Below are positions 26,053 through 37,071 of a stretch of DNA of 64,000 nt, one piece after another. Below the pieces are notes generated by a model, which saw only the letters and a list, made by a program, of their open reading frames with translations, had not been told where the DNA came from and did not search any database. The first letter of the stretch is position 1. Every line of letters starts with the position of its first letter. The DNA lies in assembly GCF_025264685.1 (NCBI RefSeq), contig NZ_CP073721.1, positions 7,271,501-7,335,500 on the forward strand, written 5' to 3'. The position numbers and the translations under genes were made by a program. This DNA is from Dactylosporangium roseum. Its GTDB lineage: Bacteria; Actinomycetota; Actinomycetes; Mycobacteriales; Micromonosporaceae.

Positions 26053-27119
26053 TGCTCCAGCACTTTCGTCAAGAACGTGTCCATGGCCTCGTTGACCACG
26101 TCGGCGTGCTCGAGCAGCACGACGTGGCCGCCGTCGGCGACGATCATCAACTCGGCCTCCGGCAGCACCGACGCTATCTCGCGGGTGTGGGTGAGCGGCG
26201 TCAACACGTCGCGGTCGCCGCAGACGAGCAGCACCGGCACCGAGCACAGCGGGCCCAGCAGCAGCAGGCGCGCGTGCGTGTAGAGGGTGCGGAGGTACCG
26301 CGCGATGACGTCGGTCGACGTCTTCGAGTTCATCTTCTCGACATACGACACCAGGGCCGGGCTGGGGCGCGCGGTCCCGAAGCCGTACCGCCGGGTGAGC
26401 AGCCAGGCCAGGTCGGTCGACGCATGGCGGGCCCGGTCGATGACGGCCGAACTGATCGGGCCGGCGAAACCGATGATCGGCAGCAGCGGCCGGCGGAACT
26501 TCGCCACGACGTCGGGCAGGCCGAAGTTGACCTGGTCGAGCTTGCCGGCCGAGGTCGAGATCAGCACGACCCCCTCGACCCGGCTCTCGAACAACTCCGG
26601 CATCTGTTCGGCCAGAGCCATGATCGTCATGCCACCCATCGAGTGGCCGACGAGCACCACCGGGCCGGTCGGCACGGTCGCCTGGAGCACCGCGCGCAGG
26701 CCGGCACCGAGCGCTTCGAGCGAATACTCACCCCTGTGCAACTTGCCCGAGCGGCCGTGGCCCGGCTGGTCGTAGAAGACCATGCGGTGCTTGCCCTCGA
26801 ACGCCTTGCGCTGGAAGTGGAACGTCCCCATGTCGAGGCAGAAGCCGTGCACGAAGACGAGCGTCGCCCGGCTCGGGCCGTCGACGACCTCGACGTGCAG
26901 GTCGATGCCGTCGTCGGTGGTGACGGTCAGCCCCTCGTCGAAGTCCCAGACGCCGAACTCCTCGTCGGCGTGGACGTCTTCGGCCTTCTTCGAGCGGTTG
27001 ACGATGTATCGCTCGGCCGCGACCCCGGCGGCCACACCCGCGGCGGCCAGGCCGACGACCGCGCCGATGATGCCGGCCTTGCGGCGTTTGCTGCCCTTGG
27101 CGACCTCAACGTCCGTCAT
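26049..27119 (-). CDS. Alpha/beta hydrolase with N-terminal membrane anchor
   Basis: 356 residues. A hydrophobic segment at about 15-36 (AGIIGAVVGLAAAGVAAGVA) is followed by an alpha/beta-hydrolase domain: oxyanion region VFVHGFCLDMGTF, nucleophile elbow GHSMGG with Ser160, acidic CGDRDVLTP and His in GGHVVLLEH. The substrate is unknown. It sits between alr and tsaE, with ATGA overlap to alr and GTGA overlap to tsaE, so the three are translated as one unit. Confidence 0.9.
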   Translation of the reverse strand: MTDVEVAKGSKRRKAGIIGAVVGLAAAGVAAGVAAERYIVNRSKKAEDVHADEEFGVWDFDEGLTVTTDDGIDLHVEVVDGPSRATLVFVHGFCLDMGTFHFQRKAFEGKHRMVFYDQPGHGRSGKLHRGEYSLEALGAGLRAVLQATVPTGPVVLVGHSMGGMTIMALAEQMPELFESRVEGVVLISTSAGKLDQVNFGLPDVVAKFRRPLLPIIGFAGPISSAVIDRARHASTDLAWLLTRRYGFGTARPSPALVSYVEKMNSKTSTDVIARYLRTLYTHARLLLLGPLCSVPVLLVCGDRDVLTPLTHTREIASVLPEAELMIVADGGHVVLLEHADVVNEAMDTFLTKVLEQ

Positions 27120-28240
27120 GCCGGCTCCCCCACGTAGATCCGCGGCGTCCGCTCGCTGCCCATCCGCGTCACGATCTCGTAGTTGATGGTGTCGCCGGCC
27201 AGCGCCCAGTCGTCGGCGGTCGGCTCGCCCTCCGTGCCGGCGCCGAACAGCACCGCCTCGTCGCCGACGCGCACCTCGTCGTCGCCGCAGTCGATGACGA
27301 CCTGGTCCATGCAGACCCGCCCGACGATGCGCCGGACCTTGCCGGCCAGCCAGACGGGGCCCCGGCTGCTCGCCGAGCGCGGAACGCCGTCGCCGTAGCC
27401 CAGCGGCACCAGCGCCAGGGTGGTGTCCTTCAAGGTCTTGTACGTGTGCCCGTAGGAGACGCCCTCGCCCGCGGACACGGACTTCACGAGCGCCACCCGG
27501 GCGTGGACACTCATCGCCGGACGCAGCGCCGGGCCGGCGCCGGGAACGGGCGAGAGACCGTATGTGGAGAGGCCGACCCGCACCATGTCGAGGTGACTGT
27601 CGGGCAACGTGACGGCGGCGGCCGAGTTGGCGAGGTGCCGCAGGCGGGGCGCGATCCCGAACCGCGCGGCGGTGTCGACGGCCTCGTGGAACGCCGCCAA
27701 CTGCCGCCCGATCGAGGGGTGCCCCGGCTCGTCCGCACACGCGAAGTGGCTCCACACACCGACGACCTCGACGTGCCCGTCGGCCTGCGCCTTGGCGGCC
27801 CGCTCGACCAGTGCCGGCCAGTCGGCGGGATGCGCGCCGTTGCGCGAGAGCCCGGTGTCGACCTTGAGATGGACGCCGGCCACACTCCCGACCTTGCGGG
27901 CGCCCCGCACGATCTCGTGGAGCGTCCCGATCGACGACGCGGAGAGATCGACCCCTCGCTCGACGGCCTCGTGCAGCGGCCGTCCCGGGCTGTGCAGCCA
28001 CGCGAGCACCGGCGCGGTGATGCCGTCGGCCCGTAGCCGAAGGGCCTCGTCGAGCGTCGCGACCCCGAGCCAGGTGGCGCCGGCCTGGAGCGCGGCCCGA
28101 GCGACGGGCAGCATGCCGTGGCCGTAGGCGTCCGCCTTGACGACGGTCATGAGGTGGATGCGCGGCGCGAGGAGACCACGCAGGGTCGCCACGTTGTGCC
28201 GGATCGCGTCAAGATCGATCCGGATCTGCGCCTGCCACAT
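27116..28240 (-). CDS. alr: Alanine racemase
   Basis: 374 residues. A PLP enzyme that makes D-alanine for peptidoglycan. PLP-binding Lys35 is in VVKADAYGHG; the catalytic Tyr is in GVSYGHTY; GRVCMDQVVID and VPLGYGDGVPR are family marks. ATG at 28240 is chosen since it follows a TACCCT box by 6 nt and matches the family N-terminus (AQIRIDLDAIRHNV); the frame extends upstream without support. First gene of alr-hydrolase-tsaE. Confidence 0.96.
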   Translation of the reverse strand: MWQAQIRIDLDAIRHNVATLRGLLAPRIHLMTVVKADAYGHGMLPVARAALQAGATWLGVATLDEALRLRADGITAPVLAWLHSPGRPLHEAVERGVDLSASSIGTLHEIVRGARKVGSVAGVHLKVDTGLSRNGAHPADWPALVERAAKAQADGHVEVVGVWSHFACADEPGHPSIGRQLAAFHEAVDTAARFGIAPRLRHLANSAAAVTLPDSHLDMVRVGLSTYGLSPVPGAGPALRPAMSVHARVALVKSVSAGEGVSYGHTYKTLKDTTLALVPLGYGDGVPRSASSRGPVWLAGKVRRIVGRVCMDQVVIDCGDDEVRVGDEAVLFGAGTEGEPTADDWALAGDTINYEIVTRMGSERTPRIYVGEPA

Positions 28241-28246
28241 CCCCCT

Positions 28247-28252
28247 AGGGTA
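28247..28252 (-). promoter_or_regulatory. -10 box TACCCT, leaderless promoter of alr
   Basis: On the minus strand TACCCT ends 6 nt before the alr ATG. No SD is present. Confidence 0.6.
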
Positions 28253-28403
28253 AGGGCTAGTCGGAGGGTGAGCCGGTACGCCCACGTCACACTACGGTGG
28301 GCAGCGGATCTCCACCCGTCCCGGCGATCCGGGCGCGGGGCTCGCGAGGCGTCGCCGCCGAGGCGCGATGCGGCGCGATCCACCGCCGTGCCGCTCAAAC
28401 TCA

Positions 28404-28455
28404 TGATCATGGGAAAGATGTGACTGCCCCGATAGCCAGACCTTTCCCATGATCA
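28404..28455. repeat. Perfect 14-bp inverted repeat with 24-nt loop
   Basis: TGATCATGGGAAAG at 28404-28417 and its exact complement at 28442-28455. It is much less GC-rich than the surroundings. It lies 115 nt downstream of the nnr stop and upstream of alr; it could be a terminator, an operator or a second palindromic repeat family. Only one copy is in the window. Confidence 0.85.
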
Positions 28456-28569
28456 AGGAGTCGCCCGGCCCGGAACGCGCCGCCCCGGGGCCCGGACGAC
28501 GTCAACCCGTCACGACCGTGGCGAACCGCCCGGAGCGGCCGATCATCCCGGCAGGCCGCCGAAGCCGAC

Positions 28570-30006
28570 TCAGGTCGACCACAACGAGCGGATCGCCGGG
28601 CGCAGGTGCGTCGCCACATCCGCGGCCGTCACCGGGCCCCCCTCGGCCGCCAGGCGCCCGGCCAGGCCGTGGACGAAAGCGGCCGCCGCCGCGGCGTGCT
28701 CCGCCGGCAGACCCGCCGCCAGGAGGGAGCCGAGCAGGCCGGTCAGCACGTCGCCGGTGCCGCCGGTGGCCAGCGCCGGGGTGCCCGTCGGGTTGACGAA
28801 GACCCGGCCGTCGGGGGTCGCGATGATCGTGCGGTCGCCTTTCAGCAGTACCACCGATGCCATCCGCTCCGCGAGGTGCACCGCGGCGCCGATGCGGTCG
28901 TCGCCCGGAGCCCCGCCGGCCAGCCGCTGGAACTCGCCGTCGTGCGGCGTGACCACCGTCGGCGCGTCGCGGTCACGCAGCCAGTCTGCCATCCGGGCGT
29001 CGACGAGCAGGGTGAGCGCGTCGGCGTCGAGAACCGCGGGCACCGGCGCGCCGAGGACCGTGCGCACTTCGGTGTAGGCGCGTTCGTCGCCGCCGAGGCC
29101 ACTGCCGCACGCCCATGCCTGCACCCGGCCGGCGTCGGCGACCCGGTCGGTCGGGATGGCGGGCGGGTGGTGGAAACGAACCTGTTCGATGGCAGTGCCC
29201 GCGTAGCGGACCAGGCCCGCGGGACCGGCCAGGGCACCCGCGACCGAGAGGACGGCGGCGCCGGGGTAGCGGTCGGAGCCCGTGGCGATGCCGATGACGC
29301 CGCGGGAGTACTTGTTGTCGTCGGCAACCGGCCTCGGCCACCAGGCGGCGATGTCGTCGACCTCGGGGACGTACAGGGCGGGATCGCCGTCGAAGTACGG
29401 GGCGAGACCGATGTCGACCAGCTCGACCAGGCCGCTGTGGACCGCGCCGGCGCCGACGAGCAGGCCGGGCTTGAGGGCGCCGAAGGTGACGGTGACGTCG
29501 GCGTGGACGGCCATGCCGGTGACCGCCCCGGTGTCGGCGTCGACGCCGGACGGGACGTCGACCGCGATGACCGGGGCGCCGCGCAGTGCGCCGGAGACCT
29601 CGGCGACGCGACCCGCCGCTGGCTCGCGCAGGCCGCCGCGGCCGCCGATGCCGAGGATGCCGTCGACGACGAGGTCCGTTGCGGACGGTACGTCACGGAC
29701 CACGGACCCGCCCGCGTTCCGCAGGTCGGCGAGGCCCTCACGGTGGACCCGATCGGGGTCGAGCAGCAGCGCCCGGACCCGAGCGCCGCGCCGCGCGAGA
29801 CGCGCGCCCGCGAAGAGCGCGTCGCCGCCGTTGTTGCCGGGTCCGACCAGCAGAAGGACGCTGCTGCCGTACACCTGCCGCAACGACGCGGCACAGCGGC
29901 GCGCCAACCCCGCCGCGGCACGCTGCATGAGCGCGCCGCCGGGCAGGGTCTTCATCAGCGCCTCTTCGGCGGCGCGGACCTGGGCGACGCGCCAAGCAGC
30001 TCTCAT
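28570..30006 (-). CDS. nnr: Bifunctional NAD(P)HX epimerase / NAD(P)HX dehydratase
   Basis: 478 residues. It repairs hydrated NAD(P)H: the N-terminal NnrE part (about 1-205) epimerises NADPHX, shown by [20 protein letters not shown] and [15 protein letters not shown]. The C-terminal NnrD part (about 215-478) is the ADP/ATP-dependent dehydratase with the ribokinase-like [20 protein letters not shown] and [10 protein letters not shown]. Full-length fusion, as in M. tuberculosis. Start ATG overlaps the acpS stop (ATGA). Confidence 0.95.
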   Translation of the reverse strand: MRAAWRVAQVRAAEEALMKTLPGGALMQRAAAGLARRCAASLRQVYGSSVLLLVGPGNNGGDALFAGARLARRGARVRALLLDPDRVHREGLADLRNAGGSVVRDVPSATDLVVDGILGIGGRGGLREPAAGRVAEVSGALRGAPVIAVDVPSGVDADTGAVTGMAVHADVTVTFGALKPGLLVGAGAVHSGLVELVDIGLAPYFDGDPALYVPEVDDIAAWWPRPVADDNKYSRGVIGIATGSDRYPGAAVLSVAGALAGPAGLVRYAGTAIEQVRFHHPPAIPTDRVADAGRVQAWACGSGLGGDERAYTEVRTVLGAPVPAVLDADALTLLVDARMADWLRDRDAPTVVTPHDGEFQRLAGGAPGDDRIGAAVHLAERMASVVLLKGDRTIIATPDGRVFVNPTGTPALATGGTGDVLTGLLGSLLAAGLPAEHAAAAAAFVHGLAGRLAAEGGPVTAADVATHLRPAIRSLWST

Positions 30007-30398
30007 TCGTGACTCCCTGAGTCGGTGGACAGCCGTTCCGCGACCACCATGGCCGACGCGATCCCGCCGTCATGGGACAGCGACAGGTGCCACCGCGAGA
30101 TCCCGAGCTCGGCGGCGGCCTGGGCGACGGTGCCGGAGACGGTCAGCCACGGCCGGCCGTCGGGGTCGGTGACGATCTCACAATCGTGCCAGTGCAGTCC
30201 GCTGGGCGCGCCGAGGGCCTTCGCGACGGCCTCCTTGGCCGCGAAGCGGGCCGCGAGCGACTCCGCCGAGCGCGGGTTGCCCGAGCCGGTGACCCGCTCG
30301 GCGGTGGTGAAGAGCCGGTCGGCGAGCAGCGGCGTGCGGTCGAGCGCCTTGCCGAACCGCTCGACCAGCACCACGTCGATGCCGACGGACACGATCAC
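30003..30398 (-). CDS. acpS: Holo-[acyl-carrier-protein] synthase
   Basis: 131 residues. It attaches phosphopantetheine from CoA to acyl carrier protein. Mg-binding Asp in [13 protein letters not shown], then [13 protein letters not shown] with the catalytic Glu and Lys, and [17 protein letters not shown] at the C-terminus. GTG at 30398 gives the usual MIV-VGIDV opening and is preceded by a CAGGGT box at 7 nt; another in-frame GTG three codons earlier is less likely. Co-transcribed with nnr. Confidence 0.94.
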   Translation of the reverse strand: MIVSVGIDVVLVERFGKALDRTPLLADRLFTTAERVTGSGNPRSAESLAARFAAKEAVAKALGAPSGLHWHDCEIVTDPDGRPWLTVSGTVAQAAAELGISRWHLSLSHDGGIASAMVVAERLSTDSGSHE

Positions 30399-30428
30399 GG
30401 CTCTCACCCTGTCACATCGGACGACGGC

Positions 30429-32342
<1,914 letters not shown>

Positions 32343-32348
32343 GGAGGT

Positions 32349-32354
32349 ACCGTA
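32349..32354 (-). promoter_or_regulatory. -10 box TACGGT, leaderless promoter of glmS
   Basis: On the minus strand TACGGT ends 6 nt before the glmS ATG. The -35 region would fall inside the 18-bp inverted repeat next to it. Confidence 0.6.
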
Positions 32355-32365
32355 GCAGAAGACCA

Positions 32366-32412
32366 CGCAGGACCCGTGCGCAAAAGTGTCGTCATTGCGC
32401 ACGGGTCCTGCG
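32366..32412. repeat. Perfect 18-bp inverted repeat upstream of glmS
   Basis: CGCAGGACCCGTGCGCAA (32366-32383) and its exact complement (32395-32412) enclose an 11-nt spacer. The motif TGCGCA occurs again at about 32409 and 32427 as part of an overlapping imperfect palindrome. It lies 36 bp past the SDR stop and 11 bp upstream of the glmS -10 box, so it may be the SDR terminator, a glmS operator, or both. Confidence 0.88.
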
Positions 32413-32447
32413 CACAATCGACCGATTGCGCACCTGGGCCGCCCCTG

Positions 32448-33206
32448 CTACGCGATCAACGAGCGGATCTGCGCGCCACCGTCGACGACCAGGGTCTGGC
32501 CGGTCATCCAGCGCGACGCCGGTCCGGCGAGGAACGTGATGACGCCGGCCACGTCGTCGGGCTCACCGATTCGCCCGAGCGGCAGCTTCGCGTTGAGCAG
32601 GTCCTCGTTGTTCTCCCACAGGCCGCGCGCGAGCTGTGTACGCACGATGCCGGGGGCGACGGCGTTGACCCGGACGGCCGGGGCGAGCTCGGCCGCCATC
32701 TGCCGGGTGAGGTGGATGACGGCGGCCTTGGTGGCGTTGTAGTAGCCGATGCCGGGCTCCGTGAGCAGGCCGCCGACCGACGCGACGTTGACGATCGCAC
32801 CACCGCGGGACGCCATCGACGCCTTCCACACAAGCTGGCTCCACAGGACGACGCCGAACTGGTTGAGCCGGACGGTCTTGTCCGCCCGTACCGGATCGAT
32901 CCCCATCAGCGGACCGAAGTACGGGTTGGTGGCGGCGTTGTTCACCAGGACGTCGACGGCGCCGAAGCGCCCCACCGCCGCGTCGACCACGGCGGCGGCC
33001 TGGTCGGACTCGGCGGCGTGCGCGGCGTGGGTGAGCACACCGACACCCGGGAACCGGTCACCGATCTCCGCCGCGACGGCGTCGAGAGCGTCGATCTTGC
33101 GGGAGGTCAGCACGACGTTGCAGCCTTCGGCGGCGAAGGCCATGGCGCTGGCCTTGCCGATGCCGCGGGAGGCGCCGGTGACGAGGACGGTGCGGGCATT
33201 GGTCAT
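32448..33206 (-). CDS. Short-chain dehydrogenase/reductase
   Basis: 252 residues, classical SDR. NAD(P)-binding TGASRGIGKASA, the NNAA structural motif (LVNNAATNPYFGPL), catalytic Ser in VNVASVGG, Tyr and Lys in YYNATKAA, and the C-terminal PASRWMTGQTLVVDGGAQ. It resembles FabG-like and 3-oxoacyl/SDR-family oxidoreductases near glm genes, but the substrate is unknown. It follows glmM by 13 nt and is likely co-transcribed with it. Confidence 0.93.
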   Translation of the reverse strand: MTNARTVLVTGASRGIGKASAMAFAAEGCNVVLTSRKIDALDAVAAEIGDRFPGVGVLTHAAHAAESDQAAAVVDAAVGRFGAVDVLVNNAATNPYFGPLMGIDPVRADKTVRLNQFGVVLWSQLVWKASMASRGGAIVNVASVGGLLTEPGIGYYNATKAAVIHLTRQMAAELAPAVRVNAVAPGIVRTQLARGLWENNEDLLNAKLPLGRIGEPDDVAGVITFLAGPASRWMTGQTLVVDGGAQIRSLIA

Positions 33207-33219
33207 GCGCCGCAGGCTA

Positions 33220-34566
33220 CTACTGGGTAGGCGACACCGTTCGAACGATGGCGGCGATCCGTTCGGCCGCCTCCTTGGCGGTCGCCTGCGTGCCCGCCTC
33301 GACCATGACCCGCACGAGTTGCTCGGTGCCCGAGGGACGCAGCAGCACCCGGCCGGTGCCGCCGAGCTCGGCCTCGACCTGCTTGGCGGCGTCGAGCACC
33401 TGCGGCGACTTCGCGGCGGTCGAGCGGTCGAGCACCGGAACGTTGATCATCACCTGAGGCAGGCGGTGCACGACCGAGGCGAGGTCCTTCAGGCTCCGCT
33501 TCGTTGTCGTCATACGGCCCATGAGGTGCAGCGCGGTCAGCACGCCGTCTCCGGTGGTCGCGAAGGCCGGCATCACGATGTGCCCGCTCTGCTCCCCGCC
33601 GAGAGCGAGGCCCTTGGCCCGCAGCTCCTCCAGCACGTATCGGTCGCCGACCCGGGTCTCCAGCAGCCGGATGCCGGCCTCGGCCATGGCCAGCTTCAAC
33701 CCCAGGTTGCTCATGACGGTGGCGACGAGCGTTTCCTCGGTGAGGGTGCCCGCGTCGCGCATCGCGAGCGCGAGGATCGCCATGACCTGGTCGCCGTCGA
33801 CGTCGGCGCCGTCGGCCGCGACCGCGATGCAGCGGTCGGCGTCGCCGTCGTGCGCGATGCCCAGGTCGGCGCCGTGCTCGACCACGGCCGCCCGGAGCTG
33901 CGCGAGATGGTTGGAGCCGCAGTCCTCGTTGATGTTGAGACCGTCGGGGTCGGCGTTGATCGCGATCACCGCGGCGCCGGCCCGGCGGTACGCCTCGGGC
34001 GCGGCCGACGAGGCGGCGCCGTTGGCGCAGTCCACCACGACCTTCAACCCGGCGAGCGGGCTGGGCAGCGAGGTGAGCAGGTGGCGGACGTAGCGGTCCT
34101 CGCCCTCGGCGTAGTCGGTGACCCGGCCGATGCCCGCACCCGTGGGGCGACGATGGGTGCGGTCGTCGATCAGCCGCTCGATCTCGTCCTCGACCTCGTC
34201 GGGGAGCTTGTGACCGCCGGCGGCGAAGAGCTTGACGCCGTTGTCGGGCATCGGGTTGTGCGAGGCGGAGAGCATCACGCCGACGTCGGCGTCGAGGACG
34301 CCGGTCAGGTACGCGACGGCGGGCGTCGGCAGCACGCCCACCCGGACGACGTTGGCACCGGCGCTGGTCAGGCCGGCCACGACGGCCGCCTCCAGCATCT
34401 CGCCGCTGGCCCGCGGATCACGGCCCACGACGGCGACCGGGGCGTGGGAGTGGTCGTGCTCGAACAGCGCTTGCGCGGCCGCGATGGCGACGGCCATCGC
34501 CAACTCGGGAGTCAGGTCGGCGTTGGCCCGACCACGAACCCCGTCGGTGCCGAAGAGTCGCCCCAT
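33220..34566 (-). CDS. glmM: Phosphoglucosamine mutase
   Basis: 448 residues. Converts glucosamine-6-phosphate to glucosamine-1-phosphate for UDP-GlcNAc. Opens [13 protein letters not shown]; the phosphoserine loop [13 protein letters not shown] has Ser102; metal loop DGDADRC; sugar-binding GGEQSGH; phosphate-binding [14 protein letters not shown]. Full length. SD GGGAGG stands before the ATG. It follows rpsI after a hairpin, as in mycobacteria, and works with glmS in the same pathway. Confidence 0.97.
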   Translation of the reverse strand: MGRLFGTDGVRGRANADLTPELAMAVAIAAAQALFEHDHSHAPVAVVGRDPRASGEMLEAAVVAGLTSAGANVVRVGVLPTPAVAYLTGVLDADVGVMLSASHNPMPDNGVKLFAAGGHKLPDEVEDEIERLIDDRTHRRPTGAGIGRVTDYAEGEDRYVRHLLTSLPSPLAGLKVVVDCANGAASSAAPEAYRRAGAAVIAINADPDGLNINEDCGSNHLAQLRAAVVEHGADLGIAHDGDADRCIAVAADGADVDGDQVMAILALAMRDAGTLTEETLVATVMSNLGLKLAMAEAGIRLLETRVGDRYVLEELRAKGLALGGEQSGHIVMPAFATTGDGVLTALHLMGRMTTTKRSLKDLASVVHRLPQVMINVPVLDRSTAAKSPQVLDAAKQVEAELGGTGRVLLRPSGTEQLVRVMVEAGTQATAKEAAERIAAIVRTVSPTQ

Positions 34567-34605
34567 TGCGTACCTCCCATGGTTCGGACTTCCGCGCAGC
34601 GCAAA

Positions 34606-34643
34606 TCGGCCGGGCGCTCACCTCTAGGGTGGCACCCGGCCGA
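34606..34643 (-). terminator. Hairpin downstream of rpsI
   Basis: TCGGCCGGG (34606-34614) pairs with CCCGGCCGA (34635-34643), with a further CACC/GGTG pairing inside. On the minus strand it starts 10 nt after the rpsI stop and is followed by TTTG. Confidence 0.65.
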
Positions 34644-34652
34644 CAGGCTTGG

Positions 34653-35165
34653 TTAGCGCTTCGAGTACTGCGGGGCCTTGCGGGCCTTCTTCAGACCGTA
34701 CTTCTTGCGCTCGGTGGCGCGAGCGTCACGGGTCAGGAAGCCGGCCTTCTTCAGCGCCGCCCGGTCGTCGGGCTCGTTCTCGACGAGCGCCCGGGCGATC
34801 GCCAGCCGCAGCGCACCGGCCTGGCCGGTGGTGCCGCCGCCGCGGAGGTTGGCGTAGACGTCGACCGTCTCGGCCTTCTCCACGATCACCAACGGCTCGC
34901 GGACCGACTGCTGGTGGACCTTGCTCGGGAAGTAGCTCTCCAGCTCGCGACCGTTGAGCTGGAACTTGCCCGTGCCCGGCACGAGGCGGACCCGGACGAT
35001 GGCCTCCTTGCGGCGGCCCACGGTCTGGATCGGCTGGCCCGCACGACGCGCCCGCGTCGGGGCGGCGGCAGCGGCGGGCGCCGGGGTCTCGACGGTCGCG
35101 ACAGCGGCCGGGGTCGGGGCGTCGATGGTCTCGTCGGTCACGCTCTGTCCTTCGTCCGCGCTCAC
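34653..35165 (-). CDS. rpsI: 30S ribosomal protein S9
   Basis: 170 residues. The S9 core starts near residue 43 ([20 protein letters not shown]) and ends in the tRNA-contacting [12 protein letters not shown]. Before it is a low-complexity Ala/Thr/Pro extension of about 40 residues ([19 protein letters not shown] type), longer than in E. coli (130 aa). GTG start overlaps the rplM stop (GTGA), so rplM-rpsI are translated together. Confidence 0.97.
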   Translation of the reverse strand: MSADEGQSVTDETIDAPTPAAVATVETPAPAAAAAPTRARRAGQPIQTVGRRKEAIVRVRLVPGTGKFQLNGRELESYFPSKVHQQSVREPLVIVEKAETVDVYANLRGGGTTGQAGALRLAIARALVENEPDDRAALKKAGFLTRDARATERKKYGLKKARKAPQYSKR

Positions 35166-35605
35166 TGCGCGATCTGCTTGATCTCGAACGGCTTGGGCTG
35201 CTGAGCGGCGTGCGGGTGATCGGCGCCCGCGTACACCTTCAGCTTGCGGATCTGACGCGCGCCCAGGCGATTGTGCGGGAGCATGCCCTTGACGGCCAGC
35301 TCGATCGCCCGCTCGGGGTGCTTGGTCAGCAACTCCTCGTAGCCGACCGCCTTGAGACCGCCCGGGTAACCCGAGTGGCGGTAGGCGACCTTGCTCTGTC
35401 GCTTGTTGCCGGTCAGCGCCACCTTGCCAGCGTTGATCACGATGACGAAGTCGCCGGTGTCAACGTGCGGGGCGAACGTCGGCTTGTGCTTGCCGCGCAG
35501 CAGCGTCGCAGCGTGCGTGGCCAGGCGCCCGAGCACCACATCAGTGGCGTCGATGACGTGCCACGCGCGCTCGATCTCACCCGGCTTCGGGCTGTACGTA
35601 CCCAC
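35162..35605 (-). CDS. rplM: 50S ribosomal protein L13
   Basis: 147 residues, the usual size. Seen: [57 protein letters not shown] and [23 protein letters not shown] at 35605 is chosen because AAGG lies 7 nt upstream and it gives the family N-terminus; the frame runs on upstream through non-coding leader. First gene of rplM-rpsI. Confidence 0.97.
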   Translation of the reverse strand: MGTYSPKPGEIERAWHVIDATDVVLGRLATHAATLLRGKHKPTFAPHVDTGDFVIVINAGKVALTGNKRQSKVAYRHSGYPGGLKAVGYEELLTKHPERAIELAVKGMLPHNRLGARQIRKLKVYAGADHPHAAQQPKPFEIKQIAQ

Positions 35606-35696
35606 AGGTCTACCTTGTCTTCCACGTCGTCGGTTCTGGGGTGCGCTCTCGATGGCAGCGCTCAGCGCGCACGACCACCCAGCGTACCCGAACGAT

Positions 35697-35746
35697 GGGG
35701 ACGCCTTGTCATCGCACAACAGCGGTCCACGATACTCGGCGTCCCC
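35697..35746 (-). promoter_or_regulatory. Possible stem in the rplM leader
   Basis: GGGGACGCC (35697-35705) and GGCGTCCCC (35738-35746) can pair across 32 nt, about 90-140 nt upstream of the rplM start. It could be part of an autoregulatory leader or the hairpin of a promoter-proximal terminator; only the pairing is seen. Confidence 0.35.
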
Positions 35747-35816
35747 CCGCTCCTCAAAATCGGGGCTGAAGAGGAACACGAACCCGGTCACAAACAGCGG
35801 CAGGGAGTGCCTTCCC

Positions 35817-35894
35817 GCGTCGATCTTGCAGTTGTGGTTCCGGAATACCCGAAATATCCGGGCGAGCCAGGCACCATGACTGCAAGATCAACGC
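35817..35894. repeat. 78-bp palindromic repeat, copy R4 (decayed)
   Basis: Arms 35817-35841 and 35870-35894 keep the core GATCTTGCAGTTGTGG/TGCAAGATC but differ at four of 25 positions. The loop retains ATCCGGG in the R2 orientation. It begins 18 nt after the stop of the lipoprotein gene. Confidence 0.85.
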
Positions 35895-35912
35895 GGGAGA
35901 CGGGGTGGGGCG

Positions 35913-36605
35913 TCAGGACTTGGTGAAGGTCCAGGTGCCGGTGTCGCCACCCTGCGGCGGGGAGAGCTTGAGGGTGTTGCCGCCGCACTCGTACCGGCTC
36001 TTCTTGAGCACCGGCTGCGCGTCGACCGCACCGCCCGTCTCGGCGGAGCCGGAGTCGGCGAACTCGCTGATCGCCACCTTGTCGGCGGCCCGGACCGAAG
36101 CGGGTGCGGTCAGGTCGACGGTCACCGTCAGCGTGCTGAAGTCGACGGTGCCGGTCGGCTCGAGCGTGCCGCTCGGCGTGGTGGGGGTCTTGACCGCGCC
36201 GTTGACCTTGCCGCCGTAGGAGAAGCTGCCCTTCACGTCGTTGCCGGAGACGGAGAACGTGAAGGTCACCGGCTGCATGGAGCCGAAGTCGACCTGCGTC
36301 TTGCCGGCCGAGTCGATGGTCAGCAGCGTGCCCCCGCCACCCTGGAACGTGCCGTCGACCGGCCCGCTGAGCTTGCCGGTCAGGTTGCCGGCCTTCCAGG
36401 TGCCGACCAGGCACGACGCCGCGGAACCGGTGCCGCTGCCGCCGCCGCTCGAACCCGAGGCACTGCTTGACGGAGCCGTCGAGGTGCTGCCGGAGGCACC
36501 GGCCGAGATCGACGAACCCGGAGTACCACCATTACCACTACATCCGGCGAGCCCGATGCCGAACACCGCAACAGCCGCTGTGGCGACCTTGCCGGTCGTG
36601 CGCAT
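35913..36605 (-). CDS. Secreted lipoprotein, unknown function
   Basis: 230 residues. The signal ends in lipobox LAGC with Cys22, followed by a Ser/Gly/Thr-rich linker to about residue 63. The domain after it begins ASCLVGTWKAGNLTG, which recalls the first strand of lipocalin-like folds, and contains two further Cys (C65 and YECGG near the end) that may form a disulfide. It ends GGDTGTWTFTKS. I cannot assign a function. SD AAGGAGG precedes the ATG. No operon partner. Confidence 0.8.
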   Translation of the reverse strand: MRTTGKVATAAVAVFGIGLAGCSGNGGTPGSSISAGASGSTSTAPSSSASGSSGGGSGTGSAASCLVGTWKAGNLTGKLSGPVDGTFQGGGGTLLTIDSAGKTQVDFGSMQPVTFTFSVSGNDVKGSFSYGGKVNGAVKTPTTPSGTLEPTGTVDFSTLTVTVDLTAPASVRAADKVAISEFADSGSAETGGAVDAQPVLKKSRYECGGNTLKLSPPQGGDTGTWTFTKS

Positions 36606-36740
36606 CTGCGTCCTCCTTGCTGTTACATAGGGGTCGGTGCTTATTTACCCCGCTGCGAACCGTCGCCACCCTACCGTGCGAGGATCTGGCACATCCGTCC
36701 ACAGACCGGGACGGCATCGATCACAGTCGTCGTCGGCCTT

Positions 36741-36766
36741 GTGGTGCCGGGTCCGCCGGGCACCAC
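36741..36766. repeat. Small palindrome resembling the R-family arm tip
   Basis: GTGGTGCC (36741-36748) and GGCACCAC (36759-36766) repeat the innermost 8 bp of the R1-R4 arms, with a shorter loop. It lies 13 nt past the DUF2630 stop, so it can work as that gene's terminator whether or not it is a decayed repeat copy. Confidence 0.5.
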
Positions 36767-36778
36767 GAGTGCACCGGA

Positions 36779-37024
36779 TCACTGCAGGTAGTGCTCGACC
36801 TCGTCGATCGAGTGCGCCTCGACCTCATCCGGTGAAACACCCTGCGCCCGCGCCGCCCGGCGCCGGCGCAGCAGGTCCCAGAGCTGGTCGAGCTGCGCCT
36901 CGACGGCCCGGAGCCGGTCGTGTTCCTCCTGCTCCGTGATCTTGCCCTGCTGCAGTTGGGTGCGGAGCTTGTGCTCGTCGTCGACCAGCGTCGAGATCTG
37001 GTGGATCAACGTCTTCTCGTCCAT
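36779..37024 (-). CDS. DUF2630 family protein
   Basis: 81 residues. Two amphipathic helices with heptad character (IHQISTLVDDEHKLRTQLQQ and EEHDRLRAVEAQLDQLWDLL), then RRRRAARAQGVSPDEVEA. This matches the DUF2630 family of actinobacteria, function unknown. The longer frame upstream runs antisense to nothing recognisable and overlaps the ABC-F gene, so the ATG at 37024 is preferred. It starts 47 nt after the ABC-F stop. Confidence 0.85.
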   Translation of the reverse strand: MDEKTLIHQISTLVDDEHKLRTQLQQGKITEQEEHDRLRAVEAQLDQLWDLLRRRRAARAQGVSPDEVEAHSIDEVEHYLQ

Positions 37025-37071
37025 GACTCGCATCATCCACCCGCCGCACCAGCCACCGCTCCCACGGTCCG

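Larger units (their letters stand above)
28241..28569. other. Intergenic region between nnr and alr, 329 bp
   Basis: No credible gene. It holds the alr -10 box at its left end and a perfect 14-bp inverted repeat at 28404-28455. The remainder is GC-rich with short complementary stretches only. Confidence 0.6.
35606..35912. other. rplM leader and promoter region with repeat R4, 307 bp
   Basis: No gene. From the right it contains R4 (35817-35894), then a 9-bp complementary pair at 35697/35738, then the rplM ribosome binding site. The rplM promoter should be here, but I could not single out one box. Confidence 0.5.
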
